A stretch of 64,000 nucleotides of DNA from Lingula anatina. Lineage: Eukaryota > Brachiopoda > Lingulata > Lingulida > Lingulidae. Made by a program: the position numbers and the translations under genes. The stretch spans positions 310,001 to 374,000 of the forward strand of contig NW_019774648.1 of assembly GCF_001039355.2 (NCBI RefSeq). Reading direction: 5' to 3'. The notes under the pieces are model-generated. The model searched no databases and was not told the origin of the DNA. It saw only the letters and a program-made list of their open reading frames with translations. Positions 57,401 to 64,000 of this stretch are shown here, piece after piece; within the stretch, counting starts at the first letter, position 1, and each line of letters starts with the position of its first letter.

Positions 57401-58439
57401 CTGCACGAAATTCTGAATGGCTGCCATGCATTTTGTGTTCTGGTCAGTCATTCTCACACTGGGATGGATGAAAGACAAACTGCAAAGCTTGAAGAAATAG
57501 CAAAGGTGGGCACACATTATCATTGCAATTTTTTATGTATTTAGAATAAGAGGTTTGCAAGTGGTATTATAGGAGACCCTTTGTAAAGGGTTTGCAGAAA
57601 TTGAAATCTGCATGATAAATGTTATGCAATGCATGTATATAAATATTTATTTTTATATAGGAGAACATTTCCTTATTTTAGAATTTCCAACGTCAGTCCA
57701 AGCTCCTGTTCAGCATACTGTCCAGTGTAAAGAATCATCAGGGGAGTCCACACCTGGCACAGCTGCTGCTTAGAATGGACTACAATAAGTACTTCAGTAT
57801 GGCTGGAGGGCAGTTGGGAAGGTAGATATTTAGTTGTTACCAAGTTTTTTCTTGGAAGTTCTAACATGACGTCATAAACCAATCATAACAATATAACCTA
57901 ATAAAACTTGGATATGTTAAATGGAAACACAAGATCGGTGTTTTCAGGATTATGTTATCTACGTTTTGTTTGTTCTTGTAATGGAACAACACCGAAATAG
58001 AAATAATTTATAAAACAGTATCAAATCAGATCAATTTTTGTCCATTTTGATCACCTCAGGGATAGACAAGAGAAAATAGTATTGTTGTCACTAGTGACAG
58101 TCTTAGAGTAGATCTTTGCCCGTAACAGTGTGCTTCACACCAAATTTAATGGCATCTTTGCTGTAGTATGCTATAAGTGGGTACCAGTAACATCAATACC
58201 CTTTTCTCATTAGCACATTTGAAGTGGTCAAAGAGAATGGAAAATAACTGTGAATGGCCAGTTATTATCATTTTATTCATTTTTAGACCTCAAAAAGTGA
58301 TGTTTTCCTTTTAGGAAGCGGCCCGATGAAATACATCAAATTTATTTTTTGGTGGGTTAAGCTACATTTTCCTTTTCATTTTAGCTGTAATCCCATTGAA
58401 GCTCCCTCAGCAACTTTACCATCATCAAGTCGGAGGTGA
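51437..58439 (+). CDS. TUBGCP4: Gamma-tubulin complex component 4
   Basis: Fifteen coding exons: 51437-51514, 51948-52086, 52609-52775, 53134-53270, 53549-53741, 54181-54346, 54594-54718, 54907-55063, 55430-55543, 55773-55887, 56266-56446, 56865-56999, 57389-57505, 57682-57821, 58385-58439. They join in one frame to 672 residues, close to the 667 of the human protein. Conserved landmarks: HELLLALSGYPGS at the N-terminus, CHGVFYKQLSAWMLHGLLLD, SYIPTRVANKILFVGESV, LWKLVVEESDLIGHLRIIKD with FYLLGRGELF, FLVDNLQYYLQVDVIESQF, and LLLRMDYNKYF near the end. It has the GCP N-terminal (GRIP1) and C-terminal (GRIP2, gamma-tubulin-binding) regions. The protein is a core part of the gamma-tubulin ring complex that nucleates microtubules at the centrosome. 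AATAAA at 58704-58709. The C-terminus (CNPIEAPSATLPSSSRR) is slightly longer than the vertebrate one. Confidence 0.96.
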
Positions 58440-58935
58440 AGGCAGATGGTCAGATGTTTTGGAGTATTTCATAAATTGACAATTTTACAGATAATTGACA
58501 AAGACTGAAGTTGATCTCTGTACTGCCTGTAATGCTGAACCAGATGTGGCTTGTTAAATGTATCAAGTTACGCAGAAGTATGAACTGGCATATTTATGTG
58601 AATAATCAACTAAAAGACAGAGTTTGCTGCAAGCAAGGTGTAACTTGGAAATTTGTTCCACTTGGCCTTTCTGCACAAAGGGTGTGGAATTGTAATAATG
58701 TTCAATAAAATGTTTAGCTGTACAGTTGTACAAAATAAAGTCAAAATGGATTTCTCATATTTTATTAATCAACAAAAACATTTTTGTCAAGATCTTACAA
58801 GCTTGTTAGAGAAAGCACCATATTTTTCAGTTCACCAAATGTATTTCACTTCAGCACTTTGTATGACCCAAAACAATGCAAATAATCAAGTGGCAATAAT
58901 GACTGCAAATAAATAATCGAGTTCAATACATTTCC

Positions 58936-61900
58936 TTATCTGTCATCCTTTTTAAATGGGAATTTGGAATAGAATTTTTCAAAAATGTTGCTTAAAAAGC
59001 CTCGACCAAACATTGAACTGTCATGTTCAGGCTTGATTAGTTGGTTTCTTGGGTCATTGGATTCATTCATTCTTCCCTGGCCCTGCCACTTAGAGTCAAA
59101 GTTTGGAAGTTCACCTGAAACCAAGTATGTTATATTTATTATTGTAAATGTCAAGGACATAGAATCAGGTAAAACAAAATGTGAAAAATTTGATGTTGAA
59201 TTACGTGTAACTTTACCCTGGGTGATAAAAACCCTCAAAAAGTTATATCATAGTGTCCTCTACATATAAGACAAATACATTTAAAAAACTTACTCCCTTC
59301 TATATTTTTGTAATCTTCCTGCACTTGTTCTCTCCCATATTTGTCCCTGTGTGTGATAATTGTATGTGTCTTATCACCAATTTGCCTAATGACTGTTGTT
59401 TCCTCGTTCCCCTCACTGTCTCTCACCGTCTTCCTTTGTTCAATTTTCTTTAAAAGGAAAAAAAAAAAAACATTTTACAGATTTTGGAAGCCATTTTTGT
59501 CGTGCTTTGAAATAATTTGAACACTGCTGTAATTAATCTGTAAGCTTTACTAGTGAATTAATCATTGGGAAAGAACATCATCATGTGCTACTTATGCACA
59601 GGCCAGTTACTAGTAAGTCAAAGAGTTACTGGTTTGACTTCACACTTATTTGACCAAAATTCATAAAGTAAATGTTGACTAGCATTTGATGCGAATTTAT
59701 TCCCAGTTGTTAAGTCTGGGTACATTTTGCTCATAAACAAATGGTATATACTTCTAAACAGTTATGCAAAAATTGAATAAAAGAGAAATTCTGACAATTT
59801 CACATTTTATTCAACCAGGTTTCTGGTCTTCTTGCAAATTGAGTAGTACGGCATACTTTGGGGAAATTATTTTTAAAAACCTCAAAGCCAGCAAGGTTCC
59901 AAATTCCCTGACCAAAGTAGGAGACCAGTGGCCTAAGATTCACAACACTTAATTTATTAAGTGAAAAACAAAGCATGAAGATTGTTAGATTAAACGCATG
60001 GTTAGCCTGTAACTGTGATCTTACCCCATCAGCCCCTCTTATGGTAACAAAAGAAGATGATGACCCAAAAGATCTAAAAGATGGTTGATTAGGTGTAACT
60101 CTTGGCTCCTCATCTCTTTGATGTGGAGGTTCCTTAAAAGACGGAAGTCCTCTCAGAACAGCATCTAATCCTTTAGAACGCACATCAGCATCTAAGTCTA
60201 GAATTAGAACATAGGCAATAAATTGTAATATTGGACACCCACTATACATGTATTTGTTAGACTTGCTTTAAATTGTTATTTGAAATGAAAAGTATGTATT
60301 ATTTGACTCTTCACCAGGTTCAGCAGCAAGAAACGTGTTTCAGTTACCTTTATCTTCCCTCTCCTCTGAACTGTATGGTGTAGGATTCAACTGAAATGAT
60401 GAAAAAGTGTGAAAATTAAACTGAAATCACATCATACTGCAGACACCATATGCTTTTCAGTTCATCTGCATGCCTTTCTTACCAACTTCTAAACAACTCA
60501 TAAAATAAATAAAAAGAACTCTTAAATTTTCCTTAAAAACCCATTTATTTATAGATTAAAACTATACAAAACTAGATTTAACTGTGACAGGTCTTTGAAA
60601 TCTACTTACTCTGGATGTGTCTTCATCTGGTTGTTTCAGCATATAATCTCTGAGGTGGCCTGGACTCCTTTGTGGTGCATCTGGCGGCAAACCTGATTAG
60701 AAATCAATGTAAGTTTACAATATGGTATAAAAATGCAATTTGGACCTTATCCTGGACCTAAGAACTTTAGAACACAGTTTTGTTTGCTCAATTATTTCAA
60801 TTTATTAACAGTAAATTTTTAGACGAGAGAAAATTTAAAAATCAAAGAAAAATTTCAGAATTAATTTGACTACTGTTGAAAAACAAAATATTACCATTAC
60901 CTGGCATCATTCCTGGTCCAGGCCTGTCAATACCCATTCCTCGAAATTCTTCCTCCATTTGGCGAAACATATCCTCAAATTGTCTAAATATTCCACTTCC
61001 ATGTCCAAAACTTGGGAAGTGGGTACGGAACTCATCAAAGTCATCCTCCTCATCATCTTCATACAAAGGTCTAAAGAGTGGGCTACAAAAATAATGACAT
61101 GGGACAGATGATTATGACAGGGAGTATATGAATAACAAGTTCACAGTTGTGTCAAGCAAAAGCTAATACTACTTGTGTGTGTATGTAACTACAGGTGCAA
61201 GTGCATTTCATACATACCGATGTTTTCACATAAATCTAGACTGCTTAAACACTGGACTCAAATGCTGGTGCCAGTGCAGCTTCAGTCTAGCAACAACTCT
61301 CATTTGGTTAGAAAGATAAATGGATGTTTCTATCTTGTATTCACAAATTCCTTTTTAATCTGGATCAAATATCTAGTCTGAAATAGCTGGCACACTATGC
61401 AAAAAAAAAAAAAAAAAAAAAAAGAGAAGCTACTTTTTGAATACATTACATGTGAAGGATGTGGTATTTTTGTAACCAGTCTGTTAACTGTCATACACAT
61501 ATAATAGATTCAGACTGCAGGCAGACTCCTCCTATCAAGTGGAGTTCATAATTAAATGGCATCATACTTGGTACTACCATCAAATAAAGTCAGTCTAATG
61601 AAGAATGAAACTACTTGGTCATGTAAAATTCAGCAAGACATCCCAAGTACAATTCAAAAGGGAATTTTCAGGCAGATTACACATTTACTAACACTACCCG
61701 CTGACATTTTAGCACTAACAACCATGTTAAACAAATAACCCACAAATGAACCAGCACTACCAGAGCGGATAAATGTTAGCGCTAGGTATTGCTTTGTTGG
61801 TCCTAAACAATTGTAATAATAATCTGACAGCTTGGAAAATTGACCAAGACCTGTACAGCAGTCAAAATCTATTCTCTGTTCATCGAGCATCTAGAAAGAC

Positions 61901-61984
61901 ATCCAAACCACTGCACCTTCGGTTATCATTTCGATCTCTCCCAGGAATGCCGAAAAAGGACCGGAGTATGTCGTCTAAATTCAT
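58936..61984 (-). CDS. HAX1: HCLS1-associated protein X-1 (HAX1)
   Basis: Seven coding exons on the minus strand: 61984-61917, 61082-60901, 60692-60610, 60390-60348, 60197-60025, 59447-59294, 59114-58936. Phases agree, giving 293 residues (human 279). The N-terminus MNLDDILRSFFGIPGRDR matches the HAX1 start. An acidic box (EDDEEDDFDEF) occupies about 31-41. The C-terminal half has FVTIRGADG joined to KIEQRKTVRDSEGNEETTV, the family's most conserved block. HAX1 is a mainly mitochondrial, largely disordered regulator of apoptosis that works with HSP/protease partners. The exon 1 donor (gtgcag) is weak and the least certain boundary. It lies tail-to-tail with TUBGCP4 and head-to-head with the START gene. 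A minus-strand AATAAA is at 58766-58761. Confidence 0.9.
61401..61423. repeat. A run in HAX1 intron 1
   Basis: A 23-base adenine run on the plus strand, inside the 0.8-kb first HAX1 intron. Confidence 0.9.
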
Positions 61985-62196
61985 TTTTGGTGACGAAACG
62001 TCGAGAATATTTACTAGTACATGGTTTAGGAAGTTACAATGGCACATGCGCACTCAAACTTTTCAGCGCCGGATGTTACGTCAGAGTTTATACTCGTCGG
62101 CAAGCATGTGTGATTTTAATTCAGTGCACGGCTCACTCTGCCGGCAGCGCATTGTCCACAGTTCCTCTGGAAGCATTCCGATCCTGACACACTGCA
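61985..62196. promoter_or_regulatory. Bidirectional promoter, HAX1 / START gene
   Basis: The two start codons are 212 bases apart and diverge. Between them are CATGCGCAC (62045-62053, NRF1-like) and TTACGTCA (62076-62083, CREB/ATF-like), with locally raised GC content and no TATA box, a usual housekeeping bidirectional arrangement. Confidence 0.65.
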
Positions 62197-63636
62197 ATGG
62201 ATAAACAAGAGTTGGCGGAGCAAATAAAGAAGAAAATAGAGGAATATACAACTGATCATGAAAATTGGAAAGTTGTTAAGAAAGGGGTAAGTGGTGCGTC
62301 GTCTGCTAAGATTTTCGGCCAAATCGCCAGATGGCCAAATTTCTAAAAGCTGGCCCTGTTGTATATACATAAAGCGTCTAATATACTGTAAACAAAAGGT
62401 ATTTAACGTTTTAAATTACCTCCATATCAGTTCTATTGCTTGAAATGATGTTATAATTGCCTTTTCTGGATATAGGAATGCTTCGGGGAAATTTTGGAAG
62501 CACCTTGTGTATTTTATTCCCGTTTGAATGACATTTTGAAATGAAGTCATTTTTAACTGGAATTCAAATATGATGATAAATATTAAGTGCTGAGCCAATA
62601 GGCATGGGTTCTCCACCTTTAACCTTTGATTTGATTGAAGAATTACACACAAACCAAATGTTCTGCTCATTCATGAAATTTATATAAAGGATAATTACCT
62701 ACACCAAACTCGCTCGTCAAATCAGAGAGAACTTGCTTTTTACCGTGAAGCACAATTCATTTTCTAATCTTATGATCAGTGATTGATATTTGAAGCAACA
62801 CGCATTCCATCTGAATATTTTAAAACAATAAACCTTTTAGAAAACAGTTATTTTTAGAATTAACAAAAATGAGTTTTTTCTCTGGAATGCAGCATTGAGA
62901 TAAGACCAGCCCACTTACTTGGCTTACTAATCTAAATAATTCCAGCAATGAAGGGTATCAGGGAATTAAGTGAGTATTTACTATAGTATGGATTGATAAG
63001 TCTTTGTGCTGCTACTAGGCATGAAGCTGATCTATGACTTAAAGAATGAAGTTTTGTTGACTGAAAAGATTTAGGTTGTTGCCTTAAAGCAATCCTTTTT
63101 TAAGTGACCAACATGTGTAATGCCTTTCACGCTTATGCCTGCCAATACATGAATGGATAGATTTTAGAAACAGTCTAGCGCAACATGGTTGGACACTGAA
63201 AGCCAAGAGCTTCCAATTACAGAATGTGAAAATAAAATTACCAAAGTATTTGGGTTTCTCAGGTGCAGGAAATTAGCCTGTGTTATCACTGATAGCATCT
63301 GAATACAATGCACACAGATTTGAATGTTTGGATACCTTGTGCTGGGGAGCTTTTTAACCATATCTGTGTTATGCTGGGAATCAAATTTCTTAGACAGAGG
63401 TTAAATAAATCATTACCAAGATTACCGACTTTATTTGTGAATAAAACACCCAACACCTGATCATGTTTCATGACCCTACATATTTCTGCTTATTTCATTT
63501 TCCAGTGTCTGATGTGACCTGTGTTCATAACTCTGCCATTTCTGTATTTGTAAGTTTAATATTTTTCTTACCTTTTCTGTCTCCAGAAAGACGTGACTGT
63601 GTATTGTCGGTCCTCCACTGAATTCCAAGGCAATAT
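62197..63636 (+). CDS. START-domain lipid transfer protein (STARD4/5/6 type), 5' part
   Basis: Exon 1 62197-62286 and exon 2 63587-63636, joined in phase 0 with gtaagt/ctccag. They encode 46 residues plus two bases of the next codon, and the gene runs off the window. The N-terminus has an amphipathic helix (ELAEQIKKKIEEYTTDHENW), then WKVVKKGKDVTVYCRSSTEF and QGN. This is the first helix and first beta strands of the small START proteins. KDVTV resembles STARD4, while the W-K-x-x-x-x-G and E-F-x-G-N pattern is shared with STARD5. These cytosolic proteins bind and move cholesterol or bile-acid-like sterols. Exon 3 is not recognisable before the window ends. Confidence 0.75.
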
Positions 63637-64000
63637 GTAAGTTGACATGTTTACACTGCTTCTGTATGTGATAATACATTGGTAAACACAAGTAGTAAAT
63701 GGGATTAATGTACCTACTGACTTGTGGCCCTTTGAATAGAAAGGGGTCTGGAATACAGCATGCCTGTGCTCAATTGACTATGTTACCACAGAAGGTAGTC
63801 ATAGTGTGACTTAATGCTTATATAACTTTTTAATTATTTCCTTCAAATTGACCAAGGTGTATGCAAAAGAGTACAATGACCTGAAGTCTCGAGATATGTT
63901 TTAGATATTGCAGTAACTGCTTGGGCATTTTATGAATGAAATTAAAACCTGTAGGCCTTGAATATGACTGGTTGTCAATTGAGTCTAAAAGACCACCCCA
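63637..64000 (+). other. START gene intron 2, continuing past the window
   Basis: Starts with gtaagtt. No further exon is recognised to the end of the window. Confidence 0.6.

Noticed and set aside
61773-62204. 143- and 115-residue plus-strand open frames over the HAX1 first exon and shared promoter
   Set aside because: They run antisense to HAX1 exon 1 and through promoter DNA with overlapping frames; no conserved protein is seen.

Overview
The window is animal nuclear DNA. Genes are split by GT-AG introns, there are many microsatellites and short palindromic transposons, and one gene is a ribosomal protein gene hosting intronic box C/D snoRNAs. The gene set (RPL4, a perilipin, TUBGCP4, HAX1, a START-domain gene, a peptide-receptor-like GPCR), the AT-rich noncoding DNA and frequent 'taggcct' words suggest a marine invertebrate. 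An ambulacrarian deuterostome such as a hemichordate would fit, but this taxonomic guess is weak.

Layout. 1-28.6 kb is gene-poor: the only convincing gene is a two-coding-exon rhodopsin-class GPCR on the minus strand (11318-9004). The rest holds microsatellites and at least three palindromic, MITE-like elements, plus a perfect 32-bp hairpin. From 28.6 kb the window becomes gene-rich: RPL4 (+, 28674-31780) with three U18-type snoRNAs in its introns; a perilipin (+, 34566-40188) with a possible alternative last exon; a 1.6-kb spacer, then a MITE and a 0.78-kb fold-back transposon with a 9-bp target duplication; a gene for a secreted protein combining a charged coiled coil with an alpha-crystallin domain (+, 45403-46878); then TUBGCP4 (+, 51437-58439), HAX1 (-, 61984-58936) and the first two coding exons of a STARD4/5/6-type gene (+, from 62197, running off the window).

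A 3.3-kb segment (sHSP exon 2 through TUBGCP4 exons 1-2) appears twice in tandem, 45583-48895 and 49226-52550, about 98% identical in the coding exon. The second copy starts exactly at an ambiguous base (n, 49225) and lacks the sHSP first exon, while the first copy lacks the rest of TUBGCP4. This is what two unmerged allelic contigs would look like, so the duplication may be an assembly artefact.

How the genes relate: they are mostly housekeeping genes (translation, lipid droplets, microtubule nucleation, mitochondrial/apoptosis regulation, sterol transfer), not an operon. TUBGCP4 and HAX1 are tail-to-tail; HAX1 and the START gene are head-to-head across a 212-bp shared promoter. The most unusual product is the signal-peptide-bearing coiled-coil/alpha-crystallin protein.
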